Assembly: GCF_004664715.2 (NCBI RefSeq) | Contig: NC_051075.1 | Span: forward strand, 90,557,709 to 90,621,708 | From: Peromyscus leucopus | Lineage: Eukaryota; Chordata; Mammalia; Rodentia; Cricetidae | Length of the DNA stretch: 64,000 nt | Direction: 5' to 3' | Shown here: piece after piece, positions 1 through 11,137 of the stretch | Numbering within the stretch: position 1 is the stretch's first letter | How the letters are laid out: each line of letters starts with the position of its first letter | Program-made: the position numbers and the translations under genes | Notes under the pieces: generated by a model | What the model was told of the DNA's origin: nothing | The model's database searches: none | What the model saw: the letters and a program-made list of their open reading frames with translations, nothing else

Positions 1-94
1 CCACGCCTTCATGACTGTAAGCCAAAAATAAACCATTTCTTCCCTGAGTTGTATATATCAGGGTCACAGCCACAGAAAGGTAATTAATACACTG
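1..94 (+). mobile_element. 3' end of a MaLR-type (MT/ORR1-like) LTR
   Basis: The window opens inside a repeat. The stretch running from CTGTAAGCCAAAAATAAACC to ACAGAAAGGTAATTAATACA matches the remembered 3' end of rodent MaLR LTRs, which carry an AATAAA polyadenylation signal and end in a CTAACTAA-type tail. The 5' part lies outside the window, so element length and TSD cannot be judged. Confidence 0.6.
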
Positions 95-178
95 ATATCT
101 AAAAAATTTTTAGAATCAGTGTGTGTTCCCTATTTAAAATATCATCATATTTGTTTACTTTTAAAAACTGGCAAGGGT

Positions 179-323
179 GCCGGGCGGTGGTGGCGCACGC
201 CTTTAATCCCAGCACTCGGGAGGCAGAGCCAGGCAGATCTCTGTGAGTTCGAGGCCAGCCTGGGCTACCAAGTGAGTTCCAGGAAAGGCGCAAAGCTACA
301 CAGAGAAACCCTGTCTCGAAAAA

Positions 324-356
<33 letters not shown>
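179..356 (+). mobile_element. B1 SINE, young, with intact TSD
   Basis: Full-length B1 (7SL-derived SINE). It starts GCCGGGCGGTGGTGGCGCAC, has the Pol III B-box region GAGTTCGAGGCC, and ends CCCTGTCTCG followed by an A-rich tail of over 30 bases. A 16-bp direct repeat, AAAAACTGGCAAGGGT, flanks it at 163-178 and 357-372, which is typical of L1-mediated insertion. The right half carries AAAGGCGCAAAGCTACA, a variant I associate with neotomine cricetids. The long, nearly pure tail and exact TSD indicate a recent insertion. A reading frame crosses it on each strand, but these are only SINE and poly-A translation. Confidence 0.95.
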
Positions 357-363
<7 letters not shown>

Positions 364-372
364 GGCAAGGGT

Positions 373-2042
373 ATGTTTGAACCTTATTTCAAAATCTTTC
401 CATCTCAGTAGATCCTGGGATAGGAAGTGCTTTTTAATAACAATGCAAGAATAAATTATGAAGGAAGAAGAGGTGATCTACCTATGCAAAATGTGGCTTG
501 TGTAAAATGGAGGTACAGGGCCCCACAGGCAGAAGGCTTCATTCATCAGAGTACACAATGGAAATCCCCAGGCTCTTAGAGAATCCAGTGCTGTGGACAT
601 TGCATTGCAGTGCTGATATGAGACACTAATAGACCATGCAGGACTGGCCTCCCCAGTGGGAACTGTTGCATCCTAATCTAAGCACAGTAGCAGCTATAAC
701 AACTCAACCCCAAGTGACTTTACACACGCTGTGTGCCCCCACTTCCACTAACTACAGATTCTATAGCCCGGGGGTCATGAACAAGGCCATTATCACTGGT
801 GTAACGATGGAGAAACTGGTCCCCATGAGCTAGGAACACCAGGAAGTCAGTCCTCTGATTCTAGTACCATGAATGCCTCTCTACCAGGTAGACTCCCATG
901 GCATTTTACAGCTAGTCATTTTCATATTCATAATGTCACCCATTAAGATACTTTGTAAGTGGATGTTATTTTAAAAATACATGTGTTTAATTCCTCTCTG
1001 TAATTACAATAGAGGAGCTAACTCCCCCTAACCTATTTAGCAATGATCCTTCAGGCTTGGTGTAGGCTGACCATCTCAGTAAAAAGGCTTTAAAACACAT
1101 TACTGGCAACAAGCAATTCCTGTACTATCAAAGCCATGGGGAAATTCTGAGCAGGAAATTCTTTCTGTATATGTTATATAGTATAATACAGTGGATTCAT
1201 GTATGTTTTACTCATTTTGAAATTAAAATATGTCCATTGTTTTTCTTATGTTTATGCTTTTTTGTATGTAGGTTGACTCTATTAAGTAAACTTATGTCTA
1301 ATATCACTTCCTCCACTAAGCATCTATGAATAAATCATAGCTTACATGTAGTGAGAATAAATTTAAAAATGAGTATACTTATTTTCTCATACCTGGATTT
1401 TTATCAATAAATTCAGACATTTAACAGAGAGAAATAAATGCTGTCATCCTCTACCCTGTAGCCAGCATATACCCTCCCAGATTACCCTTTTGAAACGCCT
1501 TTACATGACTTTTATATTTTATTCTAAATGTAACTACTCATAGCAGAATTCTAAAAACTCTATTAATACAGCTTAGCACATTTCAAAAGAGCACAAATGC
1601 AAGCACAGAAGAAAGATTTCATGGCAGCTAAAAATAAAACCAGCTCAGATTTTTCTAAGGGAAGAAAGGATCTGAATGTATAGCGACAATACCTGTGTCT
1701 GTCACGGGTCAAGAAACCGGTAGGGTTTCCCAGCTCTTGGCTTTCAGAAGGACCTAATTACAGGAGCGTCTACAAAGGTGGGAGCCATGATGAGAAGAGC
1801 CGACAACAGAAATGGCAAGGCTGAGTGCTAGAGGCAGGAGGGTGGCCTCTATCACTCCTAGTCTGTGGGGAGCCTGGCAGGAGGGGCCTCCCTAATAAAG
1901 AGAGATAGTGTAAATCAGCATCAGCATTGTATGCACCAAAGTATGAGGCAGCAGGTGGGGGAAAAGAACCCCCAGATCTCCATCACCCATACTCTGAATC
2001 CACCTGGAATTCAGGGAGCACAATTCCTGGAGTGCGGTGCGG

Positions 2043-2043
<1 letters not shown>
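373..2043. other. Unassigned noncoding DNA
   Basis: I see no gene, exon or recognisable interspersed repeat. Open frames here are under 95 codons, have no recognisable domain, and the longest run into the G homopolymer that follows. The base composition is ordinary and slightly AT-rich. Confidence 0.6.

Positions 2044-2084
<41 letters not shown>
2044..2084. repeat. (G)41 homopolymer
   Basis: An uninterrupted run of about 41 G residues, preceded by GCGGTGCGGC. Such a run can form G-quadruplexes and is slippage-prone, so its exact length should be treated as unreliable. It generates polyglycine or polyproline reading frames on both strands that are not genes. Confidence 0.9.
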
Positions 2085-2085
<1 letters not shown>

Positions 2086-2700
2086 GCACACTGGAGCAGT
2101 CGTGGGGGTAGGGAGGAGGGGCAGGGCAGGACGGAGGACATGATGGAGGAAAAGGAAACAGTATATCCTGTAGCCTGACTCTGCTTCCCCCATTCCACAT
2201 TCAATCAATAATGTCTAAGGGCTTAGATCCTAAACTGACTCGGGGGCTTGTCAACAACATCTGGTGCTTTTTTTTAAAGCGATTATACTTAATCATGCCA
2301 TTACTGGTTCACATACAGTAGTCACAGAGACTATTCTTGTCCATATGCTGCCTTCTGCATGGCTGCCCTGTGTGTATGATGGTTTGGTTTGAGGAATTAT
2401 GCAACTGATACAGTTCTCTCATAATTCTCTTTGTGTCATTCATCGTTTTACTCACAGACCTTGATGACCTTTAGTGTGTTCAATTTCTAACCCTCTTCCT
2501 GCATGTGTTCTGGCATTGACAGTTGCAGCTGACAGATCTTCCTGAGCATCGGGTGGTTCAATTTCAGACTCATTTACTTCTGCTTTTGCAAGGTTTTGCA
2601 GCTTGAAGTTTTAAACATTCCTTTGCCACACTGTTGTTCTTCAGGGTAAACTATCTCTATACTGTTCCTGCTTTGTTTTCTAAATTCAGCTACTTCCACT
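2085..2700. other. Unassigned noncoding DNA
   Basis: No gene or repeat recognised. It ends with the left copy (2701-2715) of the direct repeat that bounds the following L1. Confidence 0.6.
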
Positions 2701-2715
2701 CCGACACTCATTTTT

Positions 2716-3634
2716 TAAAGAAAAAAATTTTAATTCATTTTATATACCAACCACAGATCCCCCTCTCATCCCTCCTCCTGCTCCCCCCCCAACTCTTCCC
2801 TCCCCCCACTCCCTCTCCCCCTCCTTCAAAAGGGTAAAGCCTCCCATGGGGAGTCAGCAAAGCCTGGTACATTCAGCTGAGGCAGGACCAAGCCCCTCCC
2901 CACGGCATCAAGGCTGAGCAAGGCATCCCACCACAGGAAATGGGCTCCAAAAAAGCCAGCTCATGCACCAGGGTGTGGTTGGTATATTATGCACCCAATA
3001 AACTTATCTGGGGGTCAGAGAACAGAACAGTCACTATATTAAACATAAAGGTTAGGCAGTGGTAGCACATGCCTTTAATCCTAGCATTCCAGAATCCTAG
3101 CATTCCAGAGGCAGAGATCCACCTGGATCTCTGTGAGTTCAAGGCCATACTGGAAATAACCAGGCATGGTGACACACACCTTTAATCCCAGCACTTGAGA
3201 TCTCATGTCTTGCTTGGGAAAGACACATGCCTTTAATCCCAGAAGTGATGGCAGGAAGCAGAAAGGTATATAAGGAGTGAGAACCAAGAACCAGAGGCAT
3301 TTTAAGCTTTTAGGCTTTTAGCAGCAATTCAGCTGAGATCCATTTGGATGAGGACTCAGAGGCTTCCAGTTTGAGGAAATAGGACCAGCTGAGAAGTTGG
3401 CGAGGTGAGGTTAGCTATGGCTTGTTCTGCTTCTCTGACCTTTCAGAATTCACCCCAATACCTGACTCCCCTGAGTATTTTTATTTAATAAGACCGTTTA
3501 GAAATTCGTGTTACACCAGGGATAGATCCTGATCCCACTGCCAGGGACCCCTTAGAAAGATCAAGGTACACAACTGTCTCCCATATGCCTAGGCTGGTCC
3601 CATGCAGGCTCCACAGCTGTTGGTCTATAGTTCG
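2716..3634 (-). mobile_element. 5'-truncated L1 3' end, antisense, split by an LTR
   Basis: Antisense copy of a rodent L1 3' region. It begins with a T-rich segment (reverse of the A-rich tail). The polypyrimidine tract at 2763-2826 is the complement of the G-rich tract typical of L1 3' UTRs, and the downstream block CCCACTGCCAGGGACCCC matches the same UTR. The 15-bp repeat CCGACACTCATTTTT occurs at 2701-2715 and 3635-3649 and is the TSD. The L1 is interrupted at 2974-3515 by a later LTR insertion, so real L1 sequence is 2716-2973 plus 3516-3634. No ORF2 coding sequence is retained. Confidence 0.85.
2974..3515 (+). mobile_element. LTR carrying B1-derived sequence (family A, copy 1)
   Basis: A 542-bp element starting TGTGGTTGG and ending GTGTTACA, flanked by the 6-bp direct repeat CCAGGG (2968-2973, 3516-3521). 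The TG...CA ends and 6-bp TSD are those of an LTR retroelement integration, probably ERV class II-like (inference). The upstream half holds B1-derived segments (about 3048-3150, with a further B1 head near 3160-3245), including TTTAATCCTAGC and GAGTTCAAGGCC. A TATA box, TATATAAGG, lies at 3267-3275 just after them, so B1 sequence occupies the U3 region. A 15-bp motif, AATCCTAGCATTCCA, is tandemly duplicated near 3076-3106. No internal retroviral sequence remains. Related copies are at 17375, 18225, 27414 and 38900. Confidence 0.8.
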
Positions 3635-3649
3635 CCGACACTCATTTTT

Positions 3650-4259
3650 ATTCCCTTTAACCTTTTCTCTTTCCTTAGGTATTCAACAGACTTTTCATTT
3701 CTTGAACGATTCACTCTTGTTTTCTACTGCATTCTTGAGTTCAATCAACTACAAATGCATTTCTCCCAAACTTGGCTCAAGTTTGACTTTAATTCTAAGT
3801 GTTGTGAGAATATTTATTTCTGGTAGGTTTTTTTTTTGGGGGGGTGGATATTTTAATCAGCCATGAGGCTTTTATTTCCATTTTAATGGAATATGCAACA
3901 GGCTGAGTTGGAGAGATTCTACTCCTGTCTGTCCTGTGCAGCTTCTTCTTTAAAACATTTTCATTTGTTCCTAACCATGTCGAAACAAGGGCCAACGCAT
4001 ACATAGCGCATACATATAACAAACTTTGAAACACTTTTAGAGAAAAGGAGCAGGATGTTGTGAGGTAGATTAGCAGAGGGAGGGAAGAAAAGCCTGGTAT
4101 AGGATTAAGAGGCTGTGAAGAAGAAAAGAAGGGATTGCACAGAATGAATGGCTGAAAGGAAATTCAATAAGTAAGCATGAGTGTAACATTTTAGGATCAT
4201 AAAGAGTCAGGCACATTCGGGGACTAGAATACAATATCCTATGTCACATATGCGATATT
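3650..4259. other. Unassigned noncoding DNA
   Basis: No gene or repeat family recognised. There is a short T/G run at 3828-3845. Open frames of under 95 codons show no domain. Confidence 0.55.
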
Positions 4260-4441
4260 GGCCTCATTGTCACTATGTAGCTGAGGATGTCCTTGAACTC
4301 CTGATCTACCTGTCTCTATCCCCTGAGAGCTGAAATTACAGGTGTGCACCACATCTGGTTTATGTGGTGCCTGAGATGGAACTTGGGGTTTCATGAATGA
4401 TAGACAGGCACTCTACCAACTGAACTGCATCCCCAGCCCAT
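4260..4441 (-). mobile_element. B4-type SINE (ID + B1 fusion), antisense
   Basis: Read in reverse, an ID-like tRNA-derived head (complement of CTGCATCCCCAGCCC, near 4370-4441) is followed by a diverged B1-like body (complement of GAGCTGAAATTACAGGTGTG). This ID-then-B1 order defines the rodent B4/RSINE class. It is strongly diverged, so it is an old insertion. Confidence 0.75.
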
Positions 4442-5195
4442 AATTTCATATTTTACACACTCAGTATAAAGTCCTGGAAGGATTTCAAGTCCTGAAGTCA
4501 TAGCATTCTCACTGAGTGGCAACGATGGTTAAAAAATAAATTGGAAAAACACAGGATAATGGTGTTAATCAACCGAAGTAGAATGAGTAGAATCAGGGAA
4601 ACCAGGGGAAATCTTGCATTTTCAAAACTCCGTGAGGAAATTAATAAACTGGGGATGGAGAAAAGACACAAAAATACAGAAATTGTGATGTTTTGAGAAA
4701 TCCAATAAGGTTAGTAGCAATGGTCACACTTGGAATTTGTCTACATGGACTGGAGTCTACTTGAGTTTGCACAGCTTAGCCACCAGCCTTAGCTACTCTC
4801 ACAAAGGAGCCTTCAACCCATGCTTACAGGATGGTGGTGGTGGCGATGATGATGGAGACTGACGACGACGACGACTAACAGCAAGAATAAAATCATTAAG
4901 ATAAAGAGAAACTGGAGGTGAAGAAAAGGGTCTAACAATGTACCTGCTAGAGAGTCGTTAGAGGAGAGAACCGAGTAGCAAATGATCTCCGGCAAGGAGC
5001 CTCACAGAGCGATGAACTCGTTATATTGGTACTCCGGGACCACGGCGATTTTAACTCTCACTGCTTGGCCTGTTCTCATTGCCCTACTTCCACCCAGGAA
5101 CTCTAGACCATTTGGTCAGAAAGATGGGGGAACACAGAGAAAACAGTTGACACACACCTCTCTTAGCATATTTTAGTGGTATAGCCATTTGATTG
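4442..5195. other. Unassigned DNA with a short GAT/GAC triplet array
   Basis: No gene recognised. A compound triplet microsatellite lies at about 4831-4877, starting TGGTGGTGG, passing through GATGATGATGG and ending with five GAC units. The reading frames through it are histidine- or valine-rich artefacts. Confidence 0.55.
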
Positions 5196-5374
5196 GGGGG
5201 GGGGGCAGGGTTGGTTTGGTTTGGTTTTTGAGACAGGGTTTCTCTGTGTAGTTTTGGTGCCTGTCCTGGATCTCACTCTGTAGACCAGGCTGGCCTCAAA
5301 CTCACGGAGATCCACCTAGCTCTGCCTCTCAAGTGCAGGGATTAAAGGCGTGTGCCACCACCGCCATCCGGCCA
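5196..5374 (-). mobile_element. B1 SINE, antisense, with adjacent G-run
   Basis: The complement of a B1. It shows GTTTTTGAGACAGGGTTTCT (reverse of the CCCTGTCTC end) and GGGATTAAAGGCGTGTGCCA (reverse of the left monomer A-box side). A short (TTTGG)n-like tail and a run of about 12 G residues (5196-5207) abut the former 3' tail. The B1 is full length and moderately diverged. Confidence 0.9.
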
Positions 5375-5459
5375 CCGTTTGATAATTTAATGCATGAAGA
5401 TAATAAAAATTTATGAACAGTTGCTCTTTCTTATGCCCCTCCTACTCCTGTCTTATTTT

Positions 5460-5650
5460 GCATCTCTGAAGTCCATTCCTCTAGCATCCACATGAGAGTT
5501 GTCTTTGTAGAACTGGCTTATTTCACTTAGCATGATGACCCCCAGTTCACTCATCTTCCTACAAACTACTTAATTTCTTTATGGCTGCATATAACTACAT
5601 TGTGTACATACCACATTCTTCTCACCCATTCACCTGTTGCTAAGGACTAG
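5460..5650 (-). mobile_element. Ancient L1 3' region fragment, antisense
   Basis: Reads as the complement of the widely shared mammalian L1M 3' segment. TGGCTTATTTCACTTAGCAT and CATTGTGTACATACCACATT correspond to the reverse of the AGTGAAATAAGCCA and TGTGGTATATACA blocks. No TSD is visible and divergence is high, consistent with insertion before rodents radiated. Confidence 0.7.
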
Positions 5651-6169
5651 TGCTTCGTACTTTTAAAAACTCACTTCAACTCCTGCTTGAAAACAAAGTA
5701 GGAAGAGCAAAGCTCAGAAGATGCCTGAGGAGAATACCACAGGTGTCAAAGGAAAGACCATAGGAACCTGAACAGAACAGCCATGTTGGAACTGAAAGGG
5801 CTGGGGAACTGTCAAACCAAGATCAGATATTTAAAATGGAGTTTCTGATTAAATCAGCTGTGAAGAGTGAAGGAGGCAGAAATAAAACATCACTTCTGAA
5901 TTTCTTCCTTGCACAATTGAGATAAAGCTTCTGTTAATTGAGATAAGAAAAAAAAACTAAGAGAAAATATGCCAGGCAGGAGAGAGAGGTATTAAGTTTA
6001 CCTTAACATCTCACAGGAAATGTTACAGAAGCATTGGCTTAACAGGTATGAAATACAGAGGAAAGAGTCAAGATTGAGATGAGTTTGGGTGCCTTAGGTG
6101 TGGGTTCTGTGGGTACTTGGATAGATGACAACTTAAAGTGTTGGGTGTGCACTGAAAGATGTCAATTTT
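5651..6169. other. Unassigned noncoding DNA
   Basis: No gene or repeat recognised. The last bases, GTCAATTTTT, resemble the downstream flank of the following B1 and may be part of its TSD. Confidence 0.55.
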
Positions 6170-6309
6170 TGCCAGGAAGTGGTGGTGCACACCTTTAATC
6201 CCAGCACTTGGGAGGCAAAGGCAGGCAGGTCTTTGTGAGTTCAAGGCCAGCCTGGTCTACAGAGCCAGATCCAGGAAAGGAGCAAAGCTACACGCTGTCT
6301 CAAAAAAAA
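6170..6309 (+). mobile_element. B1 SINE
   Basis: B1 beginning GCCAGGAAGTGGTGGTGCAC with GAGTTCAAGGCC as the B-box region and a short A tail at 6301-6309. The right half is slightly shortened and reads AAAGGAGCAAAGCTACACG, a relative of the AAAGGCGC variant. TCAATTTT occurs on both sides (near 6161 and 6310), giving a plausible short TSD. Confidence 0.9.
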
Positions 6310-7495
6310 ATCAATTTTCAAGAGATTCCTTGATGTCTTTGAGCCTCACAAAGGCTGAGCACAAAGATATAACTAGAAGTTGCCCCAGTCTTTAGACTGC
6401 TTCATACCCACCAGGAGGTCCCCATATCCATGATGAAGGACCCCTTTGCTCTGCACCAGCTGTACCCACACTTGATCCTCAATCCAGAGGCATCACTTTC
6501 CTGTCAACCTGCATAATTATTCAAACAGGTCAGTCATCCTTCCCCAGAGTGAGGAGGCCCCTGCCCTCCTTACTATAGAGCCTGCTTCCCACAGCTTCTG
6601 TATGATAACCCTCTTCCCGAGGCTGACAGTACAAGCCTGCATGGTGAGCAGCTTCCGCTTTGCCAGCCATGAACATAAGTTAGCCAAGGTCAGGGTTTAC
6701 AAGTTTGGTCATCTGATGCTGTTTAGACCCAAAGGTCCCTTCTTCATCATCTCCTATCAGACAGAAAATAAAGGGCAAAGAAATTTACCCGTATACTATC
6801 TCAGAGCATAAGGCTGCAGGACACTGTGACATAAGTCACATGCAAGTGAAGCCATGAGTAAACTGAGTGCCAGCTGAAGCTCCCACTGCAGTGGCCAGTC
6901 ACATGGGGACATCTCAGAAGACAGGACAGAGCAGCAAAGCCCTAAATGTGGAAGAAAACCAAATAAAACCAATCATAGAGGAGTCCCACCTGGAATAAAG
7001 GCAATCACTAAAAAACATCTGAAGCTATGAAATTATGACCAGGGGGCGAAGTAAGACCTCTTCATAACTGACTAATGACAGAAACCATCCCTACAGAGCT
7101 ACTTGACAAAATAGTGTTCATAACAGTTTAGCTATAACACAACATTCCCAACCTAAAACAAAATATTTAGACAAGAGTTTGAAGACATCTGAAGGGCTTT
7201 GATCAAATATTTAAATCTCAGAATATAAATAAACAGAAAGGAGAAGCTGTGAATGAGAGTCACTCAAGCTCAAAAGAAATTGAATAAAAACTAAAATCAT
7301 CTCAGAAATGAAGGCCTAATTACAATGTATGCAAGAATGGGGACAATTTAAACTATATAAAGAAATGAGGAAAAGAAAAACCTCAAAGGAACTAGTGTAA
7401 CATAAAGAATGACTTAATCCTTTACAAAGGAGGGTATACAGAGAAAATTAAGTGGACGAAAACCAAACAAAATATTGGATTCCCTCAAGAAAAAT
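6310..7495. other. Unassigned noncoding DNA
   Basis: No recognisable gene. A 69-codon frame at 6602-6811 was inspected as a possible processed-gene fragment, but I cannot match it to any protein. The second half is A-rich and lacks long frames. Confidence 0.5.
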
Positions 7496-7502
7496 AGAGC
7501 AG

Positions 7503-7717
7503 GTCTGGAGAAATGGTTCCGTGATGAAGAGCTCTGGCTGTTCTTGCAGAGGACCTGGGTTTGATTCCCAGCACCCACACAGCAGTTCACAAGCATCTGT
7601 AACTGCAGATCCAGGGGATCCAATGCCCACCTTAGTCTGCACTCACATGGTACACATACATACATGCAGGCAAAAGAACCATACACATAAAATAATTTTA
7701 AGTGCAAAAAAGGGAAA
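7503..7717 (+). mobile_element. B2 SINE
   Basis: B2 (tRNA-derived SINE). The head GTCTGGAGAAATGG is followed by GGTTTGATTCCCAGCACCC (B-box region) and a body ending in an A-rich tail. AGAGCAG flanks it at 7496-7502 and 7718-7724, a short TSD. It is moderately diverged. Confidence 0.9.
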
Positions 7718-7735
7718 AGAGCAGAATATTTAAAG

Positions 7736-7960
7736 CAGTAGTTCTCAACCTTCCTAATGCTGCAACGTTTTAATAGAGCTCCTCATGTTGTGGTGACCCT
7801 CAACCATTAAATTATTTTCGTTGCTACTTCATAACTGTAATTTTGTTACTCTTATGAATCGTAATGTAAATATATGATGTGCATGGTGGTCTTAGGTGAC
7901 TCCTGTGAAAGGGTCATTCAGCCCACAGGTGGGTTGTAACCCATAGGTTGAGAACCACTG
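7736..7960 (+). mobile_element. URR1-type hAT-Charlie MITE, complete
   Basis: A 225-bp non-autonomous DNA transposon. It begins CAGTAGTTCTCAACCTTCC and ends GGTTGAGAACCACTG, so the ends are inverted repeats. An 8-bp target duplication, ATTTAAAG (7728-7735) and ATTTAAAA (7961-7968), matches at seven of eight positions, as expected for hAT transposition. The interior, including GTTGTGGTGACC and AATTATTTTCGTTGCTACTT, matches the remembered rodent URR1 consensus. It carries no transposase and sits 11 bp after the B2 TSD. Confidence 0.92.
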
Positions 7961-7968
7961 ATTTAAAA

Positions 7969-8255
7969 TGATCTAAGAAGGCTGTGGACAAATAGTACAA
8001 AATTCAAGAGCATAAGTTGAAAATGTTAAAAGTTAAGAAAAATAACACTTTGGCCTCCAGACCAAAAGATTAGATGGCTTTCTAAACAGGAAGAAAAGAG
8101 TGTCATTCAGTATCTCTATAGCAACAGAGAGGGGGACCATAAAGGAAAAATACATTGCAGAAACTAAAGAAGGAATATCATGAGCATTTTTCAGTCTAGA
8201 TGAGCTGCCCATCAAGTATTAAGATAGTGGCATCTAAATGTAAAAAGCACCATGG
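7969..8255. other. Unassigned noncoding DNA
   Basis: A short interval between the MITE and a B3 fragment. Nothing recognised. Confidence 0.5.
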
Positions 8256-8460
8256 ACTGAGGGGGTGCAGGCAGAGACAGAAAGATCCCTGGGACTCATT
8301 GGCTGTCAGCCTAGTAGAAAAGTGATGGTGAGCCCCAGGGTCAGAAACCCTGTTTCGAAAAATTAAAGTATACATCCACTTCTAGCCTCTGCACAGGTGT
8401 ACAAGTATACACACACTGCATGTACACATAGGCATATACAACACACATACACAAAAACAT
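8256..8460 (+). mobile_element. B3-type SINE, 5'-truncated
   Basis: GGCAGAGACAGAAAGATCCC, then GGTCAGAAACCCTGTTTCGA, CACTTCTAGCCTCTGCACAG and a CA-rich tail follow the order of the 3' two-thirds of B3 (a B2 relative). The tRNA-like head is missing. Confidence 0.65.
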
Positions 8461-10630
8461 TAGAAGTTGGAAAATATTTAAAAGCATTTCTCCATTCCAG
8501 GGTCAAGACAATCTTGAAATTTCTATACTAAACTTGGTTTCCTTTGGTCTTCGGTGCTTTGGTGGTCCCTGACTGTCTTACAGGTAAAAATAATCCTATC
8601 TACAGAAGACAAAAAGCCACCAATGTAAAGATCAACATCCAAACGATTTTCTAATGAATAAGAAAAACCACCAGCAGCAAAGTCATCAGCCAGTGATACC
8701 TTTATAAATGGCTACTTTCCTAATTCAATAGAACCAATTATTGCCCATGTCAGAGTCTATAAACAGGGTGAGGCAACAGGCAGGATTTATGTGCAATTAC
8801 CCAGTGTGGCAAATCCTTCATACTCAGAATAACATCATGTCAAACATTAATAGGAGGAAATACAGGAGTATTTTCTCACAATTTACAAGACAAGAAATCA
8901 CATTATTCCCTTCTACTGCATGATTAAATAACTTGGGAAATATATGTTCGGGTTTAGCATTCTAATATGCACATATACAAGCTGTATGAGCAGCCTTGTA
9001 ATTCATTGTTAGGATGATTGCAATGTGAGGTTTAAGAAATGGTCTGCGTGGGAAAGGACTCGTGTGTGAGTAGCAGAATGCCAGCATTGTGGTTTTCTCC
9101 CTGTTCCTGAGCACACATCTATTAATGACCTCCCTTTGTAAGTTTTAGCTCATCTACAAAGAGGAATACCTGGCATAGGTAAGATTATCGGACTTGTAGA
9201 ATTATGGGCTATCTATTCTTCAAAAAAATTCAATTTGATATTAGATACCATTGATTAGAAGAAAGTGCCAAGCCAATTGGGGAAGAATAAAGATGACTGA
9301 CTTGAGGTATCACTCCCTTGTAGAATAGGGGTCTGCTTATGAAGAGGAAGGGGTGCCTGTGGAAGCTTTGGAGGAAAGAAAACCCTTAGAACAAGGATGG
9401 AGTTTAGATGGGACCAGCAAGATCTCTACGGCTTATAACCTGATGGGTCTTCATCCATTGGCATAGAACCTTTCATTGTGGGTGTGATAATATTATATTG
9501 TATTTGGGGTACTGAGGGGGTGAATACATTTCTGAAAGGAGTGATTTTTGTCAACCAGGATGCAACAAAATCTAAATGACCACTACAGATAAGTGAAAAG
9601 CGAACTCTGAGGCGACCAGTTCAGAAATATCCCCAGCCCACTGTGAAATTGGGGCTTTAAGAGAAATCTGCCTCACCTTCTGAGAACACAGAAGTCGTAG
9701 AGGTAGTGTGGCGTCATTCAAAAATAGCAATGAGATACTTGGGAAATGGGTTAGTTGACTGACTTCCTCCTCATGTGGAAAATTTGTCTCTTGCTTTTGA
9801 CCATTCAAATTATTTTTAACGCAATCATATGTTTTGTCTTCTGAACAGGAAGATAAAGATTGAAAATGAATAATCATTTTACTCCATGAAATGCGGGGAC
9901 TGTAGACATGGGACTAAATCCACACAAGGATTCATCTCCCCTGGAAAAAGGTTTGTGGAGGGAGACGGATTTTCCACATGGTCTTTCTTTAACTCTTTCT
10001 CCATTCTTGTGAAATTAAAACAGCAAAACCAACAAAGTCTGGGCATCTCTGATGGTTTCTTAGCCTGTGTTCACAGACTCATTTTGTCAAGCACTTACTT
10101 CTATTTTTCTTCAAATCAAAATACACTGAATCAAGACCCACATTCCTTAGCCCAGTCCCCTTTAGTAATTCCTCCCTCTTTTGATGGAGCTGTTAGGGCA
10201 CCATGTCTCTGCCCACGCCTGTGCAAGGAAGTTTTTAAGCTTGCAAATGGTCGTTTCTTTTTTTTAAGTGTCAGGAATTTATAATCAGGAATTCTACTCG
10301 CCATTGAATTTAGCTCAATCAGGGACACAGTTTTAGGTTCTAATCTTCTGCAGAATGAACCCAGACTAAAAATCTTACAACACACAATATGTTTTGTTTT
10401 GCACCTGGAAACTGTATCAACATTTTACAGTGATGCCTATTTCCCTGGGAGCTTCTCCTAGCATCCTTCATCAGAGTGTATATTTCCAGAGCCAGTGTTC
10501 ACAAGTTCTGAATGACACCAAGACCAAACTCCAACAACACACAAAGAAAATCTACATAGAAAAGAGTCACCAGCTTTAGAGTTAATTTGTTCTGAATTAA
10601 ATTGGAATTTTATATTTTTTTTGGTTAATA
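8461..10630. other. Unassigned noncoding DNA (2.2 kb)
   Basis: No interspersed repeat recognised by reading. The longest frame, 132 codons at 9886-10284 on the + strand, shows no recognised domain and overlaps antisense frames of similar length, so I treat it as chance. The interval is mostly AT-rich single-copy-looking DNA. Confidence 0.5.
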
Positions 10631-10631
10631 A

Positions 10632-10663
10632 GCCTTTAATGGCTGAGCTATCTCTCCAGCCCT
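10632..10663 (-). mobile_element. B2/B3 head fragment, antisense
   Basis: TTTAATGGCTGAGCTATCTC followed by TCCAGCCCTA is the complement of a SINE head (GGGCTGGAGAGATAGCTCAG). Only about 30 bp is present, with no body or tail. Confidence 0.6.
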
Positions 10664-10799
10664 AATATGAAATTTTGAACCTCTAAAATGCTTTCACATT
10701 TGAATCCTTTGTTTGAACAAGAGGAGATGACATATGGTCTGACAATTAGTAAGAGCAGTGTACTTCTCCCAGGGTAGTTCACAGGAGGTGGTACATGTC

Positions 10800-11137
10800 A
10801 CCAGTGGAGATGTGGTGCACAAGTTCTTTGAGCAGCAGCGTGTTTGGAGAGTCTTAATGATTTGTGGCCTTGTTGGAGGAAATACATCACCAGGGCCAGG
10901 CTTTGAGTAGACCAGTAGCTCACTCTATGTCAGTTACCTCTTTCTTCTGCTGGTTGTTGAGGATGTGAGCTCTCAAGTTCCTGCCGCTGATGCTGCAATA
11001 TCTACCACTATCTATCATGACTCTCCACCATGATGACCTGTTAGTCCCCGGGAACCATGAACCCAAATAAACACTTCTTTCCACGAGTCACCTTGGACAT
11101 GGTGTTTTATCTGGGCAACGGAAAAGACACCAACACC
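10800..11137 (+). mobile_element. Diverged MaLR-type LTR
   Basis: GGCCTTGTTGGAGGAAATAC, GATGTGAGCTCTCAAGTTCC and CCAAATAAACACTTC (polyadenylation signal) appear in the order seen in MT/ORR1-like LTRs, ending near ACGGAAAAGACACC. The 5' boundary is unclear and could lie 20-100 bp upstream. No TSD found. Confidence 0.65.

Noticed and set aside
6602..6811. Possible processed pseudogene fragment (69 codons)
   Set aside because: I could not match the peptide to any protein, and there is no poly-A tail or TSD next to it.
9886..10284. 132-codon open frame, the longest with no simple repeat in it
   Set aside because: No recognisable domain, overlapped by an antisense frame of 84 codons, no splice or promoter context that I can support. 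Length is within chance for 64 kb.
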